Positions 24,339 to 32,610 of a DNA stretch of 64,000 bases are shown here, one piece after another. A program made the translations under genes and the position numbers. The notes beneath the pieces are model-generated. The model worked only from the letters and a program-made list of their open reading frames with translations, had not been told where the DNA came from and did not search any database. Source of the stretch: Arthrobacter sp. StoSoilA2 (lineage in GTDB: Bacteria > Actinomycetota > Actinomycetes > Actinomycetales > Micrococcaceae). The stretch's first letter is position 1, and each line of letters starts with the position of its first letter. The stretch is from contig NZ_AP024643.1 in the NCBI RefSeq assembly GCF_019977195.1, forward strand, positions 2,418,001 through 2,482,000, given 5' to 3'.

Positions 24339-25031
24339 TCACGTCGTCTTCTGTCCTGCACCGCCGCCCACCGGTGCATCGCCCGAACGGATGCCGTTGG
24401 ACAGCCATGACAGGTCACCAGCTTCGGTATTGGTCGCATGGACGCTGGGGCGACTCGCGCTGTAGTGGATGATTGATACGGAACCGGGGCTGACGTTTAT
24501 TCGCTGGAACAGGTCAAGGTGCATGCCGAGTGCGTCGGCAAGGATTGACTTGATGACGTCACCGTGGCTGACGGCCACCCACACGGCCCCTGGCCCGTTC
24601 CGGGCTTCGAAGGCAGCATCGTGGCGTCGAATCGCTGCCACGGACCTGGCCTGCATCGCGGCCATGGATTCACCGCCGGGAAAGACTACGGCGGACGGTT
24701 GCGACTGCACCATGGGCCACAAATCCTCGGTGGCGAGATCATCGAGCTTCCGGCCCTGCCACTGACCGTAATCGCATTCGGTGAGATCGGGATCGACTAC
24801 TGCCTGCGGCGAGCCGGCCTGGCGATCGATGATGAGCCGGGCGGTCTGCCGGCAACGCTCAAGAGGGCTCGATACCACTCCGGCGACGGGCACAGCAGCG
24901 AGCCGGTCACCGGCCAGGGCTGCTTGATCGCACCCCAGTTGGTCCAGGCTGATGCCGTCGGCCCTACCCGCCAACAGTCCACTGGCGTTGGCTGTGGTGC
25001 GGCCATGCCGCACGAGAATTAGTGTTGCCAT
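24339..25031 (-). CDS. Histidine phosphatase family protein (MSMEG_4193-like phosphomutase)
   Basis: 230-residue phosphoglycerate-mutase-fold enzyme. LVRHGRTTANA carries the phospho-accepting His. VSSPLERCRQTA, DLTECDYGQWQG and VAVSHGDVIKSILAD (second His) complete the active site. It is the first gene of the conserved DUF3090/SCO1664 trio. The physiological substrate is not known. Confidence 0.88.
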   Translation of the reverse strand: MATLILVRHGRTTANASGLLAGRADGISLDQLGCDQAALAGDRLAAVPVAGVVSSPLERCRQTARLIIDRQAGSPQAVVDPDLTECDYGQWQGRKLDDLATEDLWPMVQSQPSAVVFPGGESMAAMQARSVAAIRRHDAAFEARNGPGAVWVAVSHGDVIKSILADALGMHLDLFQRINVSPGSVSIIHYSASRPSVHATNTEAGDLSWLSNGIRSGDAPVGGGAGQKTT

Positions 25032-25188
25032 CCACCCAGCCTAGCCACCCTCCGCTGGTGGTGTGGACCATGCCGGGTCGCATCATTCCGGGCTCGATAA
25101 GGAAGAGAATCCTGCGGTGAACAAACAGGCTTCGGATAGGCCGAAGAGGCCTTCCCGAGCGGGACACACAGCGGTACAAAAGAGTTGA

Positions 25189-25208
25189 GGAGGGCATATT
25201 CGCCCTCC
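25189..25208. promoter_or_regulatory. Inverted repeat before the DUF3311/symporter operon
   Basis: GGAGGGC-ATATTC-GCCCTCC, a 7-bp stem, ends 25 bases before the DUF3311 start. It is either a leader hairpin or an operator. Confidence 0.45.
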
Positions 25209-25233
25209 AACCATGGTCGACAAGGAGGTCGTG

Positions 25234-25581
25234 GTGTCCAATCAAAATGGTGCGGGTCCGGATCAGGGCCCCTTCCCCGCAGTTCCGCCGGGCGGACAGC
25301 CAACCCGCGAGACGCCAACCCGAGGGCCGGCGAGGCCGCTACCCTACGTTGTGGCAGGCGTACTGTTGGTCACCGCGATCGTGCTCCCACTCATGCCGCA
25401 GCTGTACTCGTTCGACGCGCCACGCCTGGGCGGTATGCCCTTCTTCTACTGGTACCAGCTGCTCTGGGTGCCCATCTCCGCAGGGCTCAGCGGGATCGCC
25501 TACTGGCTGGTCAGTACGGAGGATCGACGACGGCGGACAGCGGCCCGCGCCGGGAACCGAAACGGAGGGGACAGGCCATGA
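25234..25581 (+). CDS. DUF3311 domain membrane protein, symporter partner
   Basis: 115-residue small membrane protein with two predicted helices (LPYVVAGVLLVTAIVLPLM; WYQLLWVPISAGLSGIAYWL). DUF3311 proteins accompany SSS-type solute:sodium symporters, as here, and may be accessory subunits. AAGGAGG favours GTG 25234; ATG 25213 is in frame but upstream of that site. Its stop overlaps the symporter ATG (ATGA). Confidence 0.85.
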   Translation: MSNQNGAGPDQGPFPAVPPGGQPTRETPTRGPARPLPYVVAGVLLVTAIVLPLMPQLYSFDAPRLGGMPFFYWYQLLWVPISAGLSGIAYWLVSTEDRRRRTAARAGNRNGGDRP

Positions 25582-27248
25582 ACGGACGCGAGATCAACTG
25601 GATCGCCCTCATCATCGTCATCGTGCTGTTCGTCATTGTTGCTGTTATGGGCTTCCTTGCCGCTCGGTGGCGCAAGTCGGACGAGGGGCTCCACAGCCTC
25701 GATGAATGGGGGCTGGGCGGCCGTGGCTTCGGCACGTGGATCACTTGGTTCCTGCTGGGCGGCGATCTATACACGGCCTACACCTTCGTGGCCGTGCCTG
25801 CAGCGATGTGGGCCACGGGCGCGGTGACCGGCTTCTTCGCCGTGCCGTATACGATCGTCCTCTACCCGATCATCTTCATCATCATGAGCCGGCTGTGGTC
25901 CGTGTCCCACAGGCACGGCTACGTCACTTCGGCGGATTTCGTTGGTGGCCGGTACGGGAGCCGGTGGCTGTCGCTCGCCGTCGCCATCACCGGCATTGTG
26001 GCGACGATGCCTTACATCGCCCTCCAGCTCGTGGGCATCAAGGCCGTCCTCACGGTGCTCGGCCTCGGCAGCTCCGAGAACGTGCTGCTGACGGACCTGC
26101 CGCTCATCCTCGCATTCGTCGTGCTCGCCGCCTACACCTACACCTCAGGTTTGCGGGCGCCGGCCATGATCGCCGTCGTCAAGGACCTGCTCATCTACCT
26201 CTCCGTCATCGTGGCGGTCATCTACCTTCCGATCAAGTTCGGCGGTTGGGACACGATTTTCGGTGCGGCGGAAACCAAGCTGGGCACAGTGAACCAGGCA
26301 ACGGGCAAGCCCGCCGGGGTGTTCATCCCGGGCGGCGCCAACTACTCCGCGTATTGGACCCTGGCGCTCGGCTCAGCCTTGGCCCTCTTCATGTACCCGC
26401 ACTCGGTGACTGGCGTCCTCGCGTCAAAAGGCCGCAACACGATCCGACGCAACGCAGCCATCCTGCCGCTTTACTCGCTCATGCTCGGGTTCCTCGCCCT
26501 GCTGGGTTACGTGGCCATCAAAGCCGGTACCAAGCCGACTGACCTCGATGGATCGGTCAATCCCCAACTCGTGGTCCCGCAGTTGTTCCTGGACCACTTC
26601 CCGGCGTGGTTCGCCGGAGTTGCCCTCGCGGCCATTGCCATCGGTGCCCTGGTGCCGGCGGCCATCATGTCCATTGCCGCGGCGAACCTGTTCACGCGCA
26701 ACGTCTACCGGGACTTCATCCGGCCCGACGTCGACCCCAAGACAGAGGCGCGCGTCTCCAAGATCGTCTCGCTGGTGGTCAAGGTTGGCGCGCTCATCTT
26801 CGTCGTCGCCATGGACCAGACCACGGCGATCAACTTGCAGCTGCTGGGCGGTATCTGGATCCTCCAGACGTTCCCGGCCGTTGTAGCCGGCCTATACACG
26901 CGATGGTTTGACCGCTGGGCGCTGCTTGTCGGATGGGCGGTAGGCATAGCCTTCGGTACCGTCTCGGCCTACAACGTCGTCAACCCGGTGACCCACGCGC
27001 ATTTTGGTGGATCCGTCGCCCCCGTCCCGGGAACCGACTTCACCGTGTATATCGCCGTTACGGCCTTCGTCCTCAACCTGATCGTCGCCGCTGTCCTCAC
27101 CTTGGTGCTGCGCGCGCTGAAGGTGCCGGCAGGGCCGGACAAGACCCGGCCATCGGATTATGGCGCCGATGAAACCGATCCGAAGATTGCCGAGATCGAG
27201 CGGACGCATCGCTTCGTGGAGCCGGGAGACGCGCCCCCGGTGCCGTGA
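25578..27248 (+). CDS. Sodium:solute symporter (SSS family)
   Basis: 556 residues and about 13 membrane helices. GRGFGTWITWFLLGGDLYTA and RYGSRWLSLAVAITGIVATM match the monocarboxylate/urea branch (MctC-like) found beside DUF3311 proteins. It imports a small organic solute with sodium; acetate, pyruvate or propionate are family substrates. Translation is coupled to the DUF3311 gene. An acidic, proline-rich cytoplasmic tail ends the protein. Confidence 0.88.
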   Translation: MNGREINWIALIIVIVLFVIVAVMGFLAARWRKSDEGLHSLDEWGLGGRGFGTWITWFLLGGDLYTAYTFVAVPAAMWATGAVTGFFAVPYTIVLYPIIFIIMSRLWSVSHRHGYVTSADFVGGRYGSRWLSLAVAITGIVATMPYIALQLVGIKAVLTVLGLGSSENVLLTDLPLILAFVVLAAYTYTSGLRAPAMIAVVKDLLIYLSVIVAVIYLPIKFGGWDTIFGAAETKLGTVNQATGKPAGVFIPGGANYSAYWTLALGSALALFMYPHSVTGVLASKGRNTIRRNAAILPLYSLMLGFLALLGYVAIKAGTKPTDLDGSVNPQLVVPQLFLDHFPAWFAGVALAAIAIGALVPAAIMSIAAANLFTRNVYRDFIRPDVDPKTEARVSKIVSLVVKVGALIFVVAMDQTTAINLQLLGGIWILQTFPAVVAGLYTRWFDRWALLVGWAVGIAFGTVSAYNVVNPVTHAHFGGSVAPVPGTDFTVYIAVTAFVLNLIVAAVLTLVLRALKVPAGPDKTRPSDYGADETDPKIAEIERTHRFVEPGDAPPVP

Positions 27249-27532
27249 GGCAGACCTGGTCGACGGCGGGGGAGGCGATGTCTCTCAGCGCACCGGAGCC
27301 GGCGCTTCCTTCCGCGGACGCCAGGTAATGGGCGATTCCGGATCGCTGAGCCGGTCCTGCAGAAGAAGTTGGTGTCGAGTCCGTCGATTCGCAGCATTCG
27401 GCTGCCTTTCGGCGATGCCAGGGTCTCGTCGGGCAGGGGAGTGATGACATTCTCGGGTATGGCCAGGAGCCGTCTTTTGGCTTAGCGCGTGTACCGCAGT
27501 CACCGGCCGGGCGGACTGCGCCCGTGAGAGTG
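27249..27532. other. Gap with a possible gene remnant
   Basis: No intact gene is seen. A minus-strand stretch at about 27490-27360, opening after an in-frame stop, reads like coding sequence (LLAIPENVITPLPDETLAS) and then degenerates. It may be a decayed gene; the family is not recognised. Confidence 0.3.
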
Positions 27533-28603
27533 CTAGGCCACCTGCGGTGCCCGCTTCCGTGCAGGTCCAACGGATTCGCGCAGTAAGATCCGGGAGTCAG
27601 CGAGTGCGGGTAATTCCGGCCCGGGCGCGTTGCGGGTTCGTCCGATGAGCTTCATCATGCTCCTGGCGCCCAAGGCTTCCAGGTCCATACGAACCGTCGA
27701 AAGTGAGGGGACAAGGAAGGAAGATTCCTCTACGTCGCCCCAGCCGATGACGCTGACGTCATCGGGGACTTTGAGACGGCTATCGTGGAGGGCCCTGATC
27801 ACGCCAATTGCCATCTGATCGTTGGCGGCCACAACGGCTGTGACGTGTTTATGAACTGCGATTCGTTGGCCGGCCGTGTAACCGGAGGCCACGGACCAGT
27901 CGCCGGCCTCGATGCCGTGCGAGGTCAAGCCCAGTTCAATGATGGTCTGGGAGAAGACGGCCGCGCGACTACGGGCCGCCGTCCAGTCAGTTGGGCCAGC
28001 AACGTGGACGAAGTTCGAGTGACCCAGAGAGGCAAGGTGACGCACGATGGCGGCAACAGGTGCGCCGTCGACGAGCGTTCCCGGTAGCCGCAAATTGTCG
28101 TCACAGTCGCCGGCAACCACCAACGGCGGCTGGGCAAAGGACCGGTCGGAGATGGACCGCGGCAGAGGTGCGAAGGAGAGGACTCCGGCGACATCGTCGA
28201 GTGAAAACAATCGGTGGAACTGTGATTCCCTGTTCTCTTTATATGGATCCAATATAACGATCTCCACGCGATACCCATTGGCCTGGGCAGCGGCTTTGGC
28301 GCTGTTGAGCATTCTGGGTGGGACCTGGATGGAGGGTTCCGGAACGATGAAATAGATCGTGTAGGGTTCGCGGGAACGGAGAGCGCGGGCGGCGAGGTTT
28401 GGGCTGTAGTTGAGCTGGGAGAGAGCTTTTGCGACGCGCTCAGCCGTGGCAGGTCGAAGTGAGCTCCCGCCTTTGAGGTATCGAGAGACGGTTTGATGTG
28501 ACACACCGGCCAACATTGCCACGTCATATAGGGTCGGCTGCCGCGATTTGGGGGCGGCTGAGGATCCGGCTGTTGGCGGAATCGTTTCTGCGGTCATCGC
28601 CAT
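27533..28603 (-). CDS. LacI family transcriptional regulator
   Basis: 356 residues. The helix-turn-helix is LYDVAMLAGVSHQTVSRYL, the hinge helix PNLAARALRS, and the sensor domain starts TIYFIVPEPSIQ. AAGGA precedes both ATG 28603 and ATG 28597; a start at 28630 is less likely. An inverted repeat GGTGA-T-TCACC lies at 28621-28631. It reads in the same direction as the second LacI gene. Its targets are not evident; the glycoside cluster to the right is the best candidate. Confidence 0.87.
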   Translation of the reverse strand: MAMTAETIPPTAGSSAAPKSRQPTLYDVAMLAGVSHQTVSRYLKGGSSLRPATAERVAKALSQLNYSPNLAARALRSREPYTIYFIVPEPSIQVPPRMLNSAKAAAQANGYRVEIVILDPYKENRESQFHRLFSLDDVAGVLSFAPLPRSISDRSFAQPPLVVAGDCDDNLRLPGTLVDGAPVAAIVRHLASLGHSNFVHVAGPTDWTAARSRAAVFSQTIIELGLTSHGIEAGDWSVASGYTAGQRIAVHKHVTAVVAANDQMAIGVIRALHDSRLKVPDDVSVIGWGDVEESSFLVPSLSTVRMDLEALGARSMMKLIGRTRNAPGPELPALADSRILLRESVGPARKRAPQVA

Positions 28604-28719
28604 TTTGTCCTTGTACGAGCGGTGATTCACCCTGATTGGGAATTGAATTTGCGCAGAACCAGCGTGGGTGTGCGGCGAGAGCTCAGCATCATGTCCGTCA
28701 AGCCTTATCCCGTGGCTGC

Positions 28720-29793
28720 TTACTGGTTGATCGAAACCGACGCGGGTTGTCCAACGTGCCCGGGCGCGGCGCTGGTATGGCGGGGCACCAACTGGGGTGC
28801 AATGACATAGTGCGCCGGTTGGGTTCGGCCGCCAATACGTTCAAGCAATAAGCGTGTGCTGTTGGCTCCCGTGAGCTGGCCTGACTGGTCCACTGTGGTC
28901 AATGAGATCCGGCCGATGGCAGAGACGTAAATATTGTCGTAGCCGGCAACGGTTAGGTCTTCAGGAACGCGGAGTCCTAGCTCCTCGGCAGCACGGAGGA
29001 CGCCGAGGGCAGCGATGTCCGCTCCCGCGAAAATTGCCGTCGGCCGTTCATCCCCGGACAAAACCTGTATTGCAGCGTCGTATCCGCCGATTTCCGAATA
29101 GGCAGTTTCAACGATCTCCGGGACAAGTCCATGGCGTGTCATGGCTTGCTCGTAGCCGTATCTACGGGCGGTATGCGACAAAACGAAGGGCTCAAGCCCG
29201 CCAGAGGGCATGCTGGTATGGACGATCCGCTCATGGCCGAGGGCGACCAAGTGGTCAACCATCAGGCGGGCGCCCTGATACTCGTCGTCTACGACGGTGT
29301 CAAAATTACTGGCCGTGCCATGCCTTGCCACAACTACGGTCGGGATCTTGGCGCCAAGCTCCTCCAGCCACGCAGCTTCCATCCAGGGAGCGACAAGAAT
29401 AAGACCGTCGACCTGCCGGTCCATCAAGGCTTCTATGCTTCGCTTCTGACGTGAGGGTGATAAGCCACCAGCGATGAGTACCTCTTGGTATGGCGTACCT
29501 TCAAGTGCGTCGGTAATTCCCTGAACCACTTCGGGCTGGAATGGCGAACTCATCTCCACGATCATCACCCCGATCGTGTACGATTTTCCGCGCATTGCCC
29601 TGGCGCCGGCGTGCGGACGGTAACCGAGCTTTTCGATTGCCGCTGTGACACGCTCCCGCATTTGCGGGCTTACTCCGGAGGCACCCCGGATGACCTTGGA
29701 CACCGCAGAGAACGACACGCCTGCTTCACTGGCAACGTCCTGAAGAGTTGCCCGGCGCGGTTTTTCCGTAGATGTGGTTCGTTTGGGTGTCAC
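28720..29793 (-). CDS. LacI family transcriptional regulator of the glycoside cluster
   Basis: 357 residues. LQDVASEAGVSFSAVSKVI is the helix-turn-helix, HAGARAMRG the hinge, and TIGVMIVEMSSPFQPEV starts the sensor domain. GTG start with AAGGGG upstream. It is divergent from the family-5 ABC/glycosidase operon. The intergenic region has two copies of TGGACAACGTTGCA, one 48 bp before this gene and one just after the ABC promoter, so it likely represses both itself and the operon. Confidence 0.88.
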   Translation of the reverse strand: MTPKRTTSTEKPRRATLQDVASEAGVSFSAVSKVIRGASGVSPQMRERVTAAIEKLGYRPHAGARAMRGKSYTIGVMIVEMSSPFQPEVVQGITDALEGTPYQEVLIAGGLSPSRQKRSIEALMDRQVDGLILVAPWMEAAWLEELGAKIPTVVVARHGTASNFDTVVDDEYQGARLMVDHLVALGHERIVHTSMPSGGLEPFVLSHTARRYGYEQAMTRHGLVPEIVETAYSEIGGYDAAIQVLSGDERPTAIFAGADIAALGVLRAAEELGLRVPEDLTVAGYDNIYVSAIGRISLTTVDQSGQLTGANSTRLLLERIGGRTQPAHYVIAPQLVPRHTSAAPGHVGQPASVSINQ

Positions 29794-29840
29794 CGTCGAC
29801 CCCTTCTGTCTGAGTTCATGGCTAGCTCAGTGTATCGCGC

Positions 29841-29854
29841 TGGACAACGTTGCA
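29841..29854. promoter_or_regulatory. LacI-type operator, autoregulatory copy
   Basis: TGGACAACGTTGCA, with AACGTT core and TG...CA ends, 48 bp upstream of the repressor start. Confidence 0.7.
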
Positions 29855-29970
29855 CTAGACATGCCAAAACTTCCGGGTTGGACGAAGCGAGGACGATAAA
29901 CAAAAGAACGCAGAATCCCAGCACTTCCGCACTTTGCAGGGCCTCCTGTGAGCTGAGCAACAAAAGTCCC
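29855..29970. other. Central part of the LacI/ABC divergent region
   Basis: No gene is seen. It is moderately AT-rich spacer between the two divergent promoters with no further repeat recognised. Confidence 0.4.
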
Positions 29971-29999
29971 TTGACGGTGTTGAGACTCTTGGCTTAGTG
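29971..29999 (+). promoter_or_regulatory. Predicted promoter of the family-5 ABC/glycosidase operon
   Basis: TTGACG (29971-29976), 17 bp, TTAGTG (29994-29999). The -10 box is weak. The second operator begins seven bases later. Confidence 0.5.
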
Positions 30000-30005
30000 T
30001 TCTTA

Positions 30006-30019
30006 TGGACAACGTTGCA
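30006..30019. promoter_or_regulatory. LacI-type operator, ABC promoter copy
   Basis: TGGACAACGTTGCA, identical to the copy at 29841, covers the expected transcription start. The pair is 165 bp apart, suitable for looping. Confidence 0.72.
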
Positions 30020-30105
30020 CGCCCTTGCGGTCCACGTCATCGACTGGAGAATTTGGCGGCCGTTGCTGGCAGCGTTCCTGCCCTCAACAACAAAGGAGTT
30101 ATTTC

Positions 30106-31641
30106 ATGCGACGCACACGACGACGTGCCCTAGTCGCCCTTGCGGCCCCCTTGGCCGTTGGGCTCGTAGCCTTGACAGGCTGCACGAGCGGTGGCCAGAC
30201 AGGCGATACGAGCGGAAGTTCAAGCAGCAAAGAAATGCTGACTCTCGGTATGACGGCTGACATTCAGGGCTGGGACCCGGGTGTTCAGCCCAGCTACCAG
30301 GGGTGGAGCGCCGACGCGGTATGGGATTCCCTGCTGCGGTGCGACAAGACGGGTAAACCGGAGGCATCGCTGGCCGACAAGTGGGAGTTCAGCGCCGATC
30401 AGAAGACGGCTACCCTCCACCTGCGCGAGGGCGTGAAGTTCTCGGACGGCACGCCTGTCGATGCTGCTGCGGTGAAGACCAACGCTGAGTACTACGCCAC
30501 CGCTGGTGGAGCTTCCAGCCGTTGGGCCGGAATCACCGTCACGACCCCCGACACCCAGACTGTAGCCATTTCCTGGCCGGCTCCGAATCCGCTGCTTGCC
30601 CTGCGCATGTGCGAGTCCAAGATTGCCACCCCCGCATCCATCCAAGGCAAGAAGTTTGATGTACCGGTCGGTTCCGGTCCCTATGTCCTGGATGTTGCCA
30701 ACACCACCCGAGGCTCCGTCTACACATTCACCAAGAACGACTCGTTCTGGGACAGCAGCCGCTTCCCGTACAAGAAGCTTGTCCTGAAGGTTCTGGAAGA
30801 CGAGACAGCAGCGGTCAACGCCCTGAAGACGGAGCAGATCGACGGCACGATGGTGTCCTCGGCCACCCTTGAGGAAGCAAAGGGTGCAGGTGAGAACATC
30901 CAGACGCTGAAGGGCAGCAGCACCACGCGCCTGCTGATCACCGACCACCTCGGCGAGAAGATCCCGGCCCTGGGCAACCTCGACGTCCGTAAGGCCATGA
31001 ACATGGTCTTTGACCGTAATGCCATGTCCGAGAAGCTGTACCAGGGGCATGCGTCGCCGGCGTTTCAGATCTTCCGTGAAGGGAGCGATGCCTATATCCC
31101 GGACATGAAGGACCCGTACCCCTTCAATGTCGACGAAGCCAAGAAGCTGATGGAAAAGGCCGGATACGCTGACGGATTCACCTTGCAGATTCCGACCATG
31201 ACCGGGCAGAATCACGAAACGCTGATGCCGTACATCACCCAGCAGCTGGCCCAGATCAACATCAAGGTGGAGCAGGTTGCCCTGTCCGGACCGAACGCCA
31301 TTGCCGAACTTCTCAGCGGAAAGTTCCCCGTGCCGCTGTGGCAGCTGGGCAACTACGGTGAATCCCTGCAGGACATCAGTGACTACGTCCTCAAGGACGG
31401 CATCTGGAACGTCTCCCACCAGCCGGACGCCAACGTTGACGCGCTCTGGGCCACGGTCCTGTCCGGATCCGATACCGAACGCAAGCAGGCCCAGCAGGAC
31501 CTGAACAAGTACGTAACCGAGCAGGCCTGGTTCGTTCCGATGGCCTACATGGACCGTTTCTACGCATCCAACCCCAAGGTTGACGTCCAGGAATCAAGCG
31601 ACTTCTCCGGTCTGCACCCGCTCCTGCGCGACTTCAAGTAA
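30106..31641 (+). CDS. ABC transporter substrate-binding lipoprotein (family 5)
   Basis: 511-residue extracellular binding protein. MRRTRRRALVALAAPLAVG then ALTGC is a lipoprotein signal. YQGWSADAVWDSLLRCDK, LHLREGVKFSDGTPVDAAAV and NLDVRKAMNMVFDRNAM are SBP_bac_5 signatures. AAAGGAG is seven bases before the ATG. Family 5 binds peptides, nickel or oligosaccharides. Followed directly by glycosidase genes, it probably binds plant glycosides or oligosaccharides here. Confidence 0.9.
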   Translation: MRRTRRRALVALAAPLAVGLVALTGCTSGGQTGDTSGSSSSKEMLTLGMTADIQGWDPGVQPSYQGWSADAVWDSLLRCDKTGKPEASLADKWEFSADQKTATLHLREGVKFSDGTPVDAAAVKTNAEYYATAGGASSRWAGITVTTPDTQTVAISWPAPNPLLALRMCESKIATPASIQGKKFDVPVGSGPYVLDVANTTRGSVYTFTKNDSFWDSSRFPYKKLVLKVLEDETAAVNALKTEQIDGTMVSSATLEEAKGAGENIQTLKGSSTTRLLITDHLGEKIPALGNLDVRKAMNMVFDRNAMSEKLYQGHASPAFQIFREGSDAYIPDMKDPYPFNVDEAKKLMEKAGYADGFTLQIPTMTGQNHETLMPYITQQLAQINIKVEQVALSGPNAIAELLSGKFPVPLWQLGNYGESLQDISDYVLKDGIWNVSHQPDANVDALWATVLSGSDTERKQAQQDLNKYVTEQAWFVPMAYMDRFYASNPKVDVQESSDFSGLHPLLRDFK

Positions 31642-31668
31642 CCGAACACAAGAGACCCAGCGACCACA

Positions 31669-32610
31669 ATGATGTTATCCCTACTCAAAAGCCTTCTCCG
31701 CTCCGCGGCCATACTTCTCCTTGTCAGCTTTGCAACGTTCTGTCTCATGTTCGGCAACGGAACGGGAATTGCCAGGGCAATCCTGGGCTACCAGGCCACA
31801 GAGGCTGATGTTCAACGCAAAGTGGTCAACCTGGGCCTCGATCGTCCGTTGTTTGTGCAGTTCGGCGATTGGCTGGTCAATGCGGTCACCGGCAACCTCG
31901 GCGAGTCGTTCTTCACGGGACAAACCGTGACCTCGGCTCTTTCGACGAGGGTGCCGGTGACCCTGACCCTGGTCATCCTTACCTTGATCCTTACCCTAAT
32001 TCTTAGCGTCCTCCTGGGCGTGGCAGCGGCCGTCTACGGCGGCTGGCTGGATAAGGTTCTCCAGTTCGTCGCTGTTCTGGGTGCCGCCGTTCCGCCGTTC
32101 ATCATCGCTATCGCCCTGGTTTTCATGTTTGCCATATCCATCCGGCTTTTCCCGGCCACAGGGTACGTTTCCCCTGACCGCAGCTTCAGCGGATGGATTC
32201 TCTCGGTCACCTTGCCAGTCGTAGCCCTGCTCATCGGCTCAGTGGCCAGCGCTGCCAGCCAGTTCCGCGGAGCTGTCCTGGACGCGCTCTCCAAGGATTT
32301 TGTCCGTACCCTGCGGGCCCGTGGGCTTAAGGAGTCGCACGTGATTTTCAGACATGTGCTCCGGAATGCCGGCGGTCCAGGCTTGACGGTCCTCAGTCTC
32401 CAGACCTTGGGGCTGCTCGGCGGTGCAATCTTCGTTGAACAGGTCATGGCACTTCCCGGAATGGGGCAAATGGCCAACCAGTCGGCCCAGCAAGGTGACG
32501 TTCCCATGGTGATGGGAACCGTCGTGGTGACGATCATCATCGTGTTGAGCGTGAATTTCCTTGGCGATCTTGCCAACTCCGTCTTGAACCCGAAAGCGAG
32601 GACCCGATGA
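31669..32610 (+). CDS. ABC transporter permease (DppB-type)
   Basis: 313-residue inner-membrane permease with six predicted helices and the DppB-type loop DFVRTLRARGLKESHVIFRH. GLLGGAIFVEQVMALPGMG is typical. Its 3' end overlaps the next gene by four bases (ATGA). It partners with the permease half of the fusion downstream. Confidence 0.9.
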   Translation: MMLSLLKSLLRSAAILLLVSFATFCLMFGNGTGIARAILGYQATEADVQRKVVNLGLDRPLFVQFGDWLVNAVTGNLGESFFTGQTVTSALSTRVPVTLTLVILTLILTLILSVLLGVAAAVYGGWLDKVLQFVAVLGAAVPPFIIAIALVFMFAISIRLFPATGYVSPDRSFSGWILSVTLPVVALLIGSVASAASQFRGAVLDALSKDFVRTLRARGLKESHVIFRHVLRNAGGPGLTVLSLQTLGLLGGAIFVEQVMALPGMGQMANQSAQQGDVPMVMGTVVVTIIIVLSVNFLGDLANSVLNPKARTR

